From an uncultured Olegusella sp. (lineage in GTDB: Bacteria; Actinomycetota; Coriobacteriia; Coriobacteriales; Atopobiaceae), in the NCBI RefSeq assembly GCF_947253395.1, contig NZ_CAMXYY010000007.1, positions 1-35,250 of the forward strand: a stretch of DNA of 35,250 nt, given 5' to 3'. The translations under genes were made by a program, and so were the position numbers. This document shows, piece after piece, positions 17,764 to 25,356 of the stretch; within the stretch, counting starts at the first letter, position 1; every line of letters begins with the position of its first letter. Under the pieces are notes generated by a model that ran no database searches, had not been told where the DNA came from, and saw only the letters and a program-made list of their open reading frames with translations.

Positions 17764-17950
17764 AAAAAAGTGCCTGTGGGAGTGTTCACCGTCCCACCCA
17801 GCTGTTTCGCCGACCCGAAACGCCGTAGCTGGGCACCCCGGTCGTAAGGCTTGGGCAGGTGTTTGGTGAAACGGTGAGACCGAGGCAGGATTTGTCGACC
17901 TCGGCGGTCGGATAAAGTGGAAGCCTTTGGATGGGGCGACTGGACCCACA
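17764..17950 (-). ncRNA. Candidate structured noncoding RNA at the left island end
   Basis: Read leftward, the 3' part folds as a three-way junction. GTGCC pairs with GGCAC to close it. One arm is CAGCT/AGCTG with an inner GTTTC/GAAAC, the other GTGGGA/TCCCAC, and six T follow the closing stem directly. The 5' part contains a further CCGAGG/CCTCGG hairpin. Short reading frames cover both strands, but their codons simply follow the paired stems and no family is recognised. The rest of the gap up to the next gene has nothing else identifiable. I cannot assign it to a known riboswitch or small RNA class. Confidence 0.4.
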
Positions 17951-18011
17951 CCCGACATTTTATGCGTGCGCCTACAGGGGTACGCGCTCGATTAGTGGGT
18001 GTGTACCATGT

Positions 18012-18641
18012 TTAAAGCTCGACGACCTGGTCGACGTGCTAGCGTCGTCCACCGGCTCGCTCACGAGCCCCTCCAGGATCGAGGCGACTTTCAAAAGCGC
18101 TCTTGGCTCGCGGATCAGCGCGAACACGCTGAAGTCCTACATCGGTTACCTCGAGGACGCCTTCGTGGTCAGCGAGGCCAGCCGCTACGACATCAAGGGC
18201 AGGAAGTACATCGGAGCAGTGCGCAAGTACTACTTCGAGGACGTCGGGCTGCGCAACGCCCGTCTGGGCTTCCGCCAGGTCGAGGAGAACCACCTCATGG
18301 AGAACATCGTCTACAACGAGCTGCGCGCACGCGGGTTCTTGGTCGACGTGGGCGTGGTGACCAAGCGCGAGAAGGGCGCCGACGGGTGCGAGCACGAGTC
18401 ACAGCTCGAGGTGGACTTCGTCGCGAACCTCGGCGGCAGGCGCTACTACATCCAATCGGCCTACGCCATCCCCGACGACGAGAAGAGGCGCCAGGAGAAG
18501 GCGTCGCTTCTGCGCGTGGGGGACTCGTTCGAGAAGATCGTGCTGGTTAAGGACGTCGTCAACCAGTCCCGAGACCACGACGGCATCGTGACCATGGGGC
18601 TCTTCGACTTCCTGCTCGACCGGGACAGCCTGCGCATCTGA
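18012..18641 (+). pseudogene. AAA ATPase-DUF4143 family protein, N-terminus missing
   Basis: The remaining ~209 residues match the C-terminal part of ATP-binding proteins with a DUF4143 domain: helical segment KSYIGYLEDAFVVSEASRYD, then YYFEDVGLRNARLGFRQ and HLMENIVYNELRARGF, and the nuclease-like end with LEVDFVAN. The AAA ATPase half with Walker motifs, normally ~200 residues upstream, is absent. The frame runs on upstream through unrelated sequence with no ribosome site. The break point lies just after the structured RNA candidate, so a deletion at the left island boundary probably removed the start. The protein is unlikely to function. A strong hairpin terminator lies about 160 bp downstream. 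Confidence 0.75.
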
Positions 18642-18799
18642 GCCGCACGCCCTCCCGTTGACGAAAAGGTGCACAATCGGACAAATCCGTCAATAGCGTC
18701 GAAGCCCGATTGGACGCAAGCCCCGAGGAGCTCGCACTCCTGCAGGTTCTCGAGGACTTGACACCCGCGGCGAAAAGGGAAGCCTGCGTTTGCAGAATC

Positions 18800-18830
18800 A
18801 AATGGCCGCCCACCAAACGGGCGGCCATTT
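18800..18830. terminator. Strong bidirectional hairpin
   Basis: AAATGGCCGCCC and GGGCGGCCATTT form a perfect 12-bp stem with a 7-nt loop, ending in T or A runs on either strand. It separates the DUF4143 remnant from the leftward excisionase fragment. The roughly 160 bp before it contain a short frame (DASPEELALLQVLEDLTP) that looks like the tail of a lost regulator, not assignable. Confidence 0.75.
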
Positions 18831-18854
18831 CTGCGTGCATGGTCGGTTTACGCA

Positions 18855-19008
18855 TCAGGCGGCTACAACTTCGCCGGAAACAACTGCACGCTGTAGGTAC
18901 TCTTCTAGCGCGCGGCGGTTAACGCGGATGGTATTGGCCCCCAGCTTCACCGCCGGGATGTCGCCCTGGTGGATGAGCTTGTAGATGGACGCGATGGGCG
19001 CGAGGACG
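18855..19008 (-). pseudogene. Excisionase-family HTH protein fragment
   Basis: Leftward translation gives IYKLIHQGDIPAVKLGANT followed by IRVNRRALEEYL, the MerR/Xis-type helix-turn-helix in which a short wing follows the recognition helix. The first ~12 residues expected before the helix (the LTAQEVA-like start) and any start codon are missing; upstream sequence is the end of an integrase gene in another frame. It is a remnant fused to that junction. Confidence 0.65.
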
Positions 19009-19077
19009 TCAGATTCCCAGCAAATCGAGCACGCTCACATCGGGCCCCACGGCCGGGAACAGCGCGGCATCGGGTCT
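19009..19077 (-). pseudogene. C-terminal fragment of a tyrosine integrase
   Basis: Leftward translation ends in PDVSVLDLLGI before the stop, the same last eleven residues as the intact integrase of this island; about ten further residues (DAALFPAVG) align loosely. DNA identity is high over about 25 bp. This is the remnant of a second, related integrase, evidence of an earlier element at this place. Confidence 0.7.
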
Positions 19078-19162
19078 AGGCCGACGGCATCCGCCCTATT
19101 GTCCTTATCGACTTAATATGAGAGAATGTTCAGTGTAAACGGACTACAGGGAGATGACGGGC

Positions 19163-19747
19163 ATGCAGGCTATCGTCGATTTGGCGCAAAGCAACGGCGG
19201 GCTGGTGACGACGGCGCAGGTCGTGGGCGCCGGCATCCCACGAGCCCGGATCTCGGACATGGTGAAGGCGGGTGAGCTCGAGCGCGTGCGACGCGGAGTC
19301 TACTGCCTGGCCGACGCCTGGGAGGACGAGTGCCTGGCGGCGCAGCTCCGCTTCCCCAAGGGCGTCTTCTCCGACGGGACGGCGCTCTACCTCCACGGCT
19401 ACACCGACCGCACGCCGCTGCGGCTCACCATGTGCTTCCCGCGCTCGTACCGGGCCACCAAGGCGCGGGAGGAGGGCATCGAGGTGCGCACGTGCGCCGA
19501 CGACGTGCTCGACCTCGGCCTTGCAACAATCAAGACCGGCTACGGCAACGAGGTGCGCGCCTACGACCTGGAGAGGACGCTGTGCGACATCGTGCGCGGG
19601 CAGCGCGTCGTGGACGTGCAGGTGGTCAACCCGGCCATGAAGCGGTACGTGCACAGCGGCGGCAGGGACGTCCAGAAGCTGCTGGGTTACGCCCGCGAGC
19701 TCGGCGTGGAGAAGAAGGTACGCAACTACCTGGAGGTGCTGCTGTGA
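19163..19747 (+). CDS. AbiEi-type antitoxin of a type IV toxin-antitoxin system
   Basis: AbiEi proteins are DNA-binding antitoxins that repress their operon and counter the AbiEii nucleotidyltransferase toxin. The N-terminal winged helix (GGLVTTAQVVGAGIPRARIS, then the wing RVRRGVYCLAD) is clear, followed by the AbiEi domain with FSDGTALYLHG, the TMCFPRSYR strand and YDLERTLCDIVR. At 194 residues it is the usual short length. The second ATG is chosen because GGGAG lies 9 nt upstream; an ATG 9 bases earlier is possible. The stop overlaps the start of the toxin gene, but the toxin is internally deleted, so this antitoxin is orphaned. Confidence 0.82.
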   Translation: MQAIVDLAQSNGGLVTTAQVVGAGIPRARISDMVKAGELERVRRGVYCLADAWEDECLAAQLRFPKGVFSDGTALYLHGYTDRTPLRLTMCFPRSYRATKAREEGIEVRTCADDVLDLGLATIKTGYGNEVRAYDLERTLCDIVRGQRVVDVQVVNPAMKRYVHSGGRDVQKLLGYARELGVEKKVRNYLEVLL

Positions 19748-19926
19748 GGACGAGGAACGCGATGCAGCTCAAGGCGATCATCCGCAGCTTGGCCAGCATA
19801 CGCCCGCGCGACTACTACGACCTGCGCACGCTGTGGCTCATAAGAGGCGCTGCAGGCGGAGCAGCTGTGAAACGGCGCCTATTGACAAATCCGTACTTAC
19901 GAGCAGGTTTTTCTGTTGACAGGTGA
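19744..19926 (+). pseudogene. AbiEii toxin gene with large internal deletion
   Basis: The frame begins at GTG overlapping the antitoxin stop with MRTRNAMQLKAIIRSLA, the typical AbiEii start. It then jumps directly to IRPRDYYDLRTLW, the sequence found near the C-terminus of these ~280-300-residue proteins. The central nucleotidyltransferase with its GG-T-L-F and DxD motifs is gone. The remaining 60 codons cannot form the toxin fold. Confidence 0.7.
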
Positions 19927-19944
19927 GTTGCCGCTTGCTATTTT
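19916..19944 (+). promoter_or_regulatory. Promoter of the tetR-ECF operon
   Basis: TTGACA and TATTTT are spaced by 17 bp, 35 bp before the regulator start. An AT-rich segment with TTAATTAA follows the -10 element and could be an operator; this is a guess. Confidence 0.6.
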
Positions 19945-19978
19945 AATTAAGTAAGCTATAACTAACAAAAGAGGTTGC

Positions 19979-20593
19979 ATGCCGATAAGCGCTTCCGAAA
20001 CGCGCACAGCCTTGCTGAAATGCGGTAAGGAGGAATTTCTCAAGCGAGGCTTCAAGAAGGCTTCGCTGCGCGCCATCTGCTCGAAGGCGAACGTGACGAC
20101 CGGTGCGTTCTACACCCACTTCAAGACGAAAGACGAGTTCTTCTGCGCAATCGTCGAGGATGACCTGCACGAATACAACGGGTTGTACGACGGCCTGATT
20201 GATCGCGTCATCGGGCGGGTTTCGTCCAGCCAGGGCGAAGAGCGGAAGATCATGGAATTCATCATGGACCACCGCGCGCTGTTCTGCCTGCTGTTCGATT
20301 GCTCGGATGGCTCGTCGTACGAGGGGTTCAAGGACGATTTGCTCCGGAAATTCGACATCACCTATCAGCGCTTTTTCGATTCGTATGTAGCTAAGCCCGT
20401 CGATCCGGCACTCGTGCGGACGGTCGTGCGCATGAAGTTCGCGCAATATTGCGAGATGATCTACGGCGACTTCGACCGAGATGAGGTGATGCGCATAACC
20501 GATTCCCTTGCGGAATTCACACGGGCAGGGTTCGAAGCCCTGCTGGGAACGAAGTTCGAGAGCCCGGGCTATGTGCCCGGGCTTTTTTCATAA
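19979..20593 (+). CDS. TetR/AcrR family transcriptional regulator
   Basis: A one-domain TetR-type repressor of 204 residues. The N-terminal HTH is typical: GFKKASLRAICSKANVTTGA followed by FYTHFKTKDEFF. The C-terminal ligand-binding part is helical and unassigned. It has AGAGG before the ATG. It is the first gene of a block in which S component, T component and ATPases follow on the same strand, so it most likely controls that transporter in response to the transported compound or a metal; the ligand is unknown. Confidence 0.87.
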   Translation: MPISASETRTALLKCGKEEFLKRGFKKASLRAICSKANVTTGAFYTHFKTKDEFFCAIVEDDLHEYNGLYDGLIDRVIGRVSSSQGEERKIMEFIMDHRALFCLLFDCSDGSSYEGFKDDLLRKFDITYQRFFDSYVAKPVDPALVRTVVRMKFAQYCEMIYGDFDRDEVMRITDSLAEFTRAGFEALLGTKFESPGYVPGLFS

Positions 20594-20656
20594 CGAAAGG
20601 TATCAAGTGTTATCTAAAGGCGGCGCAGAGGGCGCCGACGACGAAAGGAGAAAATC

Positions 20657-21274
20657 GTGGCACGTAAGGAAATCACCCAGCAGACCGGGCAGGACGACAA
20701 GAAGCTGCGCACGCGCGACCTTATCTATGCGGGTGCGTTCGGGGCAATCTACCTGGTGGTTATGCTGATCATCGTCTTGGGTACGAGCGCAATTCCGGTG
20801 CTGTACCTGATCGCCCCGCTGACGGTGGGTATCGTGTGCGGTACGATTTACGAGATGTGCGTGCTGAAGGTTCACAAGTTCGGGGCCGCGCTCATTTTAG
20901 GCGTGCTGTTTGCGCTGGTAGCCTGCGGCACCAACATCATCGGGCTTATCGTGGCGATCCTTGTGGCGGTCGCGGCGGAGCTGGTCATCAAGGCGGGCGA
21001 CTACAAATCCAAGAAGATGTACCTGGCTTCCTATGTGGTGTTCAACATCAACATGGCCTGCCCCTATCTGATGCTCGTGTTCGCGTATGACGAGTTCATG
21101 ACGCGCGCAGCCGAATACTACGGCCAGGCGCACGCCGACGGCCTCATGGCCGTGATGCCCTCGGGCGCCATCTGGGGCGCGAGCTTGGGCCTTGCCATTT
21201 TGGGCGGCATTATCGGTGCGCTCATCGCGAGCAAGCTCATCGCGAAGCATTTCGAGAAGGCCGGTATCGTTTAA
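20657..21274 (+). CDS. ECF transporter substrate-binding (S) component, MptD/Trep_Strep type
   Basis: An integral membrane protein with five or six helices (GAFGAIYLVVMLIIVLG, LYLIAPLTVGIVCGTIYEM, AALILGVLFALVACG, IIGLIVAILVAVAAELVI and two more). After a charged N-terminus, the RDLIYAGAFGAIY start and the Gly-rich final helix resemble the MptD-family S components. These bind the substrate and dock on the EcfT/EcfA module. GTG start with AAAGGAG 6 nt upstream. The substrate is not known from sequence. It is followed by the T component after 75 bp. Confidence 0.75.
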   Translation: MARKEITQQTGQDDKKLRTRDLIYAGAFGAIYLVVMLIIVLGTSAIPVLYLIAPLTVGIVCGTIYEMCVLKVHKFGAALILGVLFALVACGTNIIGLIVAILVAVAAELVIKAGDYKSKKMYLASYVVFNINMACPYLMLVFAYDEFMTRAAEYYGQAHADGLMAVMPSGAIWGASLGLAILGGIIGALIASKLIAKHFEKAGIV

Positions 21275-21349
21275 GGCTCCGCTGTTCTGCCGAAATGCAA
21301 GCCGTTTCTGATTTTGCCGAATCTGCGATTCTATTGGTTGTGGTGTTCC

Positions 21350-22096
21350 ATGGATTTAGAGCTTTACGGTGACGACTCGAAGGGGGTTGTGAAATTCGAC
21401 CCCCGCACGAAGATGCTCGTGTTCCTTGCGAGCTGCGTCGTCGGTATCAATTCGTACAATTTCGCGGCGCTAGTCGTGTATGACACGATGCTCTGCCTGG
21501 TATTCGGGCTGGCGGGCAAGCCCGTGCGCGCCCTGAAGGCATTCGCCGCGTTTGCCATGGCGGTATTCCTGCGCGTGTGCATCGAGGCGCAGGGCACGGG
21601 CGCGGGGTCGATTGTCATGATTTGCGAGATGCTCATCTCGCTGTTCCTGTTCTGCTTCCCGTTTTTCCTGTCCATCATGCTGCTCGTGCAAACGACGCGC
21701 ATCAGCCAATTCTTGGCAGCATTCCAGGCTATGCGCGTGCCAGCCCGCGCCGTCATCCCCGTGGCGGTGCTGTTCCGCTTCATCCCGACGGTGGCCGACG
21801 AATGGACGGGCATCCGCAAGGCAATGGCGTTTCGGGGCATCGAGCTGACGTTCGGCAATGTGATCAGGCATCCGGGTCAGGCGATCGAATACATGCTGGT
21901 ACCGCTGCTCATGTCCAGCGTCGCGGTGATGGAGGATCTTGCCGCCGCCGCCGAGGCGCGCGGGCTGGATGCCGACCACATTCGCACATCGTACGAGGAT
22001 GTGAAGATGGGCGTTGCGGATTACGTCGTGGTCGTCGCCTTCGCGGCCGTAGCGCTCTTCGTGCTGGTCACGAGCATCGGGGCGGTGGTCGCATGA
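21350..22096 (+). CDS. ECF transporter transmembrane (T) component, EcfT/CbiQ family
   Basis: It couples ATP hydrolysis in the ECF ATPases to movement of the S component. Hydrophobic helices occupy most of the first 130 residues. The cytoplasmic coupling region contains AMAFRGIE and AAAAEARGLD; the Ala-Arg-Gly signature in the second is the ATPase-contacting motif of EcfT. The chosen ATG begins MDLELYGDDSKG; an earlier in-frame ATG lacks family similarity, and neither has a good ribosome site. The stop overlaps the start of the ATPase gene (ATGA), indicating coupled translation. Confidence 0.83.
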   Translation: MDLELYGDDSKGVVKFDPRTKMLVFLASCVVGINSYNFAALVVYDTMLCLVFGLAGKPVRALKAFAAFAMAVFLRVCIEAQGTGAGSIVMICEMLISLFLFCFPFFLSIMLLVQTTRISQFLAAFQAMRVPARAVIPVAVLFRFIPTVADEWTGIRKAMAFRGIELTFGNVIRHPGQAIEYMLVPLLMSSVAVMEDLAAAAEARGLDADHIRTSYEDVKMGVADYVVVVAFAAVALFVLVTSIGAVVA

Positions 22097-25000
22097 ACGA
22101 GGGCATGATCCGTTTCGTCGATGCGAGCTTCCATTACGGCGGCGAGCATGGCACGGGCGAGGGCGTCGATCACGTGGGTCTGACCATCGCGCCGGGCGAA
22201 TGCGTCATTTTCTGCGGGCGGTCGGGCTGCGGTAAGACCACGATAACGCGCCTGGTGAACGGCCTGGCGCCCCACTTCTTCGAAGGCCAGATGGAAGGTG
22301 AGGTGTGGGTGGGCGACACGTGCGTGACCACCGCCCCGCTCGCCGACGTGGCGGCGCTGGTGGGAAGCGTGTTCCAGAACCCGAAGAGCCAGTTCTTCAA
22401 CGTCGATACCACGGGCGAGGTCGCGTTTGGCTGCGAGAATCTGGGCCTGCCGCGCGAGCAGATCCGTGCGCGCGTGGATGCGGCGGTGCGCGACTTGCAG
22501 CTGGATGCCCTGATGGATCGCAACATTTTCGAGCTGTCGGGTGGCGAGAAGCAGCAGGTGGCGTGCGGTTCGGTATATGCGGCCGACCCTGCGGTGTATG
22601 TGATGGACGAACCGTCATCGAACCTCGATCGCGGAGCCATGCGCCGGCTGCACGATGCCATTGCGCGCATGAAGGCCGCCGGTAAGACCGTGGTCGTGTC
22701 GGAGCACCGCCTGCATTACCTCATGGATGTGGCCGACCGGTTCGTGTATCTGGACGACGGCATCGTGGCGCGTGAATTCACAGCGGCCGAGCTGCGCGCC
22801 TTACCCGACGGCGAGCTGCAGCAGCTGGGCTTACGCTGCACAAGCTTGGCGGATTTGGCTGCCGTGCCTGCGCATGCCATCGGCGCCGCGCAGGTTCCCG
22901 CCCTGGATGCGCTCGACCTTTCGTGCGCGAAGGGCGGGGCGCAGATCCTCGACATCGAGCGCTTGGCGCTTCCCGCCCACAGCATTGTGGCGCTCATCGG
23001 CGATAACGGCTCGGGAAAGTCGACGCTATCCGAGGTGCTCTGCGGCGTTTTGCCTGCTAATGGCGGCATCGGCTTCAATGGGATGTACCTGGACGGGAAG
23101 GCGCGTGCCCGTCGGAGCTTCCTGGTGATGCAGGATGTGAATCGCGAGCTGTTCAGCGACAGCGTTGCCGATGAGGTGCTGCTGAACGCCGGCGTAGGGC
23201 GCGAGCAGGCCGATAAGGTTCTTGCGCGCCTGGGCTTGTCCGATGCGGCCGATCGTCACCCCGCCTCTCTTTCGGGCGGGCAGAAGCAGCGCGTCGCCAT
23301 CGCGAGCGCGCTGTGCTCGGGCAAGGACGTGTTGTTCTACGATGAGCCCACGAGCGGGCTCGACCGCGACGGCATGGAGCGCTTCGCCGACCTGCTGGCG
23401 GAAGTGCGCGACGATGTGGACGTGCAGGTGGTCGTCACGCACGACCCCGAGCTTGTCGTGCGCGCATGCACCCACGTGCTGCGCATGGACAACGGGCGCG
23501 TCGCCGGCATCTACCCGCTTGATGGGCAGGGCATCGAGCGCGTGCTGTACTACTTCACATCCGAGGCGTGCGAGAATTCGAGCCGCCGGCGCGAGAAGAC
23601 GACGCCGCTCGGCAAGATCTGGTCCTATGCGGCGGGGCAACGTGGGCGCATCGTGGCATCGGCCGTGCTTATGACGCTGGGAGCCCTGTGCTCGGTCGTG
23701 CCTTACCTGGCTGTATTCGGGTTGGTGGATGCCGCGCTTGCCGGCACGCCGCCAACGCTCGAATCCGCCGCACCTGCGCTTGCGGCCGTCCTTGCGTGCC
23801 TGGTGCTGCATGCCGTTTTGTACATGACCGGCTTGCAGCAATCGCATCGCGCCGCGTATCGCACGCTGGAGAATCTGCGCTGCTCGTTGCAGGAAAAGCT
23901 CGACCGACAGCCCATCGGCACGGTGCGCGACATGGGCTCCGGAGCCCTGAAGAAGCTGTTCAACGACGACATCGAGTCCATCGAGCTGCTGCTGGCGCAC
24001 ATGATTCCCGAGGGGGTGGCCAACATCGCCGTACCCGTGGTCGTGCTGCTGGTCATGGCGGTCGTCGATTGGCGGCTCGCACTGCTCACCGTCATCATGA
24101 TCGCGTTCGGCATAAGCGCCTCGGGGCAGATGTACACGACGGGTACGGAGCGCATGGGCAGCTACTTCGCTGCATCGAAACGGCTGAACAACACGATCGT
24201 CGAATACGTGGATGGCATGGAGGTCGTGCGCGTGTTCAACCGCGGCGACGAAGCGAGCGAGAAGCTGGGCAACGCCGTGCGCGGATACCGGGACTACGCG
24301 CTGGCGTGGTATCGGGCGTGCTGGCCGTGGATGGCCGTGTACGGCTCCCTCTTCTTCACGGCGGCGCTCTACACGTTGCCGTTCGGGGCGCTGCTCATTT
24401 TGCTTGATCAGCTGAGCCTTTCGTCGTATGTGCTCGTGCTGTGCATGACGTTCGGCATAGGGCCGCTGCTCACGCACGTCATCGGCTTCATCGGCGCGCT
24501 TCCGCAGGTGAACTACAAGATTCAGTCGCTCGAGAAGGCGCTTGACCGCCCGCCCGTGCGCGAGGGCGCGAGCGCATACGTGGGCGGCCCGCGTGATGTC
24601 TCGTTTGAGGACGTGCATTTCGGCTACGGAAACGACGAGGTGCTTCACGGCGTGTCGTTCACGGCGTGCGAAGGGCGCATGACGGCCATCGTGGGCCCGA
24701 GCGGTTCGGGCAAGTCGACGCTGGCCAAGCTGATCGTGCACTACTACGACGTGGAAAGCGGCTCGGTGAGCATCGGGGGCCAGGATATCCGCGACATGAC
24801 CCTCGAAAGCCTGAACGAGCAGGTCTCGTACGTGTCGCAGGAGCAGTTCCTGTTCAACGACAGCATTCTGGAGAACATACGCATCGGTCGGCCGTCCGCC
24901 ACCGACGACGAGGTGCGCGAGGCGGCGCGCCGTGCGCAGTGCGATGAGTTCGTGACCAAGCTGCCCGATGGCTACGGCACGCAAGCGGGCCGGGCGGGAG

Positions 25001-25356
25001 GCATGCTTTCGGGCGGGCAGCGCCAGCGCATCGCCTTCGCGCGCGCCGTGCTGAAGGATGCGCCGATCATCGTGCTTGACGAGGCGACGGCGTACGTGGA
25101 CCCCGAGAACGCCGAGCGGATGAACGCCGCTGTGGCCGAACTGGTGCGCAACAAGACGGTCATCGTCGTCGCGCACCGCCTGAGCACGATCGTGGATGCC
25201 GATAACATCATCGCCATGGCCGATGGTCGCATTCTAGACCAGGGCACGCACGGGCAGCTGCTTGAAGGCTGCGCGACGTATCGCGATCTGTGGTCGGCTT
25301 CGGCCCAGGCTGGCTCGTGGACGCTGAAGGCTGAAGGGGGTGTTGCAGCATGTTAG
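22093..25356 (+). CDS. Fusion of a dual ECF ATPase with an ABC exporter half-transporter (three ATPase domains)
   Basis: A 1087-residue protein. Residues 1 to ~225 form the first ECF ATPase: Walker A GRSGCGKTT, signature LSGGEKQQ, Walker B VYVMDEPSSNLD. Residues ~270-480 form the second: GDNGSGKST, LSGGQKQR, VLFYDEPTSGLD. From about 500 comes a type IV exporter half: six helices to ~820, then a third ATPase with GPSGSGKST (~868), LSGGQRQR (~972) and IIVLDEATAYVD. In related operons these are normally separate proteins. Here the frame runs through the junction (REKTTPLGKIWSYAAGQRGR, where an exporter would begin) without stop or ribosome site. It would combine with the next gene's product and the EcfT/S pair, linking both transport modules physically. 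A sequencing or mutational loss of a stop codon is an alternative. Confidence 0.85.
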   Translation: MNEGMIRFVDASFHYGGEHGTGEGVDHVGLTIAPGECVIFCGRSGCGKTTITRLVNGLAPHFFEGQMEGEVWVGDTCVTTAPLADVAALVGSVFQNPKSQFFNVDTTGEVAFGCENLGLPREQIRARVDAAVRDLQLDALMDRNIFELSGGEKQQVACGSVYAADPAVYVMDEPSSNLDRGAMRRLHDAIARMKAAGKTVVVSEHRLHYLMDVADRFVYLDDGIVAREFTAAELRALPDGELQQLGLRCTSLADLAAVPAHAIGAAQVPALDALDLSCAKGGAQILDIERLALPAHSIVALIGDNGSGKSTLSEVLCGVLPANGGIGFNGMYLDGKARARRSFLVMQDVNRELFSDSVADEVLLNAGVGREQADKVLARLGLSDAADRHPASLSGGQKQRVAIASALCSGKDVLFYDEPTSGLDRDGMERFADLLAEVRDDVDVQVVVTHDPELVVRACTHVLRMDNGRVAGIYPLDGQGIERVLYYFTSEACENSSRRREKTTPLGKIWSYAAGQRGRIVASAVLMTLGALCSVVPYLAVFGLVDAALAGTPPTLESAAPALAAVLACLVLHAVLYMTGLQQSHRAAYRTLENLRCSLQEKLDRQPIGTVRDMGSGALKKLFNDDIESIELLLAHMIPEGVANIAVPVVVLLVMAVVDWRLALLTVIMIAFGISASGQMYTTGTERMGSYFAASKRLNNTIVEYVDGMEVVRVFNRGDEASEKLGNAVRGYRDYALAWYRACWPWMAVYGSLFFTAALYTLPFGALLILLDQLSLSSYVLVLCMTFGIGPLLTHVIGFIGALPQVNYKIQSLEKALDRPPVREGASAYVGGPRDVSFEDVHFGYGNDEVLHGVSFTACEGRMTAIVGPSGSGKSTLAKLIVHYYDVESGSVSIGGQDIRDMTLESLNEQVSYVSQEQFLFNDSILENIRIGRPSATDDEVREAARRAQCDEFVTKLPDGYGTQAGRAGGMLSGGQRQRIAFARAVLKDAPIIVLDEATAYVDPENAERMNAAVAELVRNKTVIVVAHRLSTIVDADNIIAMADGRILDQGTHGQLLEGCATYRDLWSASAQAGSWTLKAEGGVAAC

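Noticed and set aside
17713..17958. Leftward reading frame giving a peptide with GWDGEHSHRHFFKGLW
   Set aside because: It lies exactly over the paired stems of the structured RNA candidate, has no ribosome site, and overlaps another open frame on the same strand.
21577..22092. N-terminal extension of the fusion ATPase
   Set aside because: This stretch overlaps the EcfT gene in another frame and has shadow composition; the ATG overlapping the EcfT stop begins the ATPase domain.
23026..25176. Leftward 716-residue frame opposite the fusion transporter
   Set aside because: His/Arg-rich composition and no motif; antisense of three ATPase domains.
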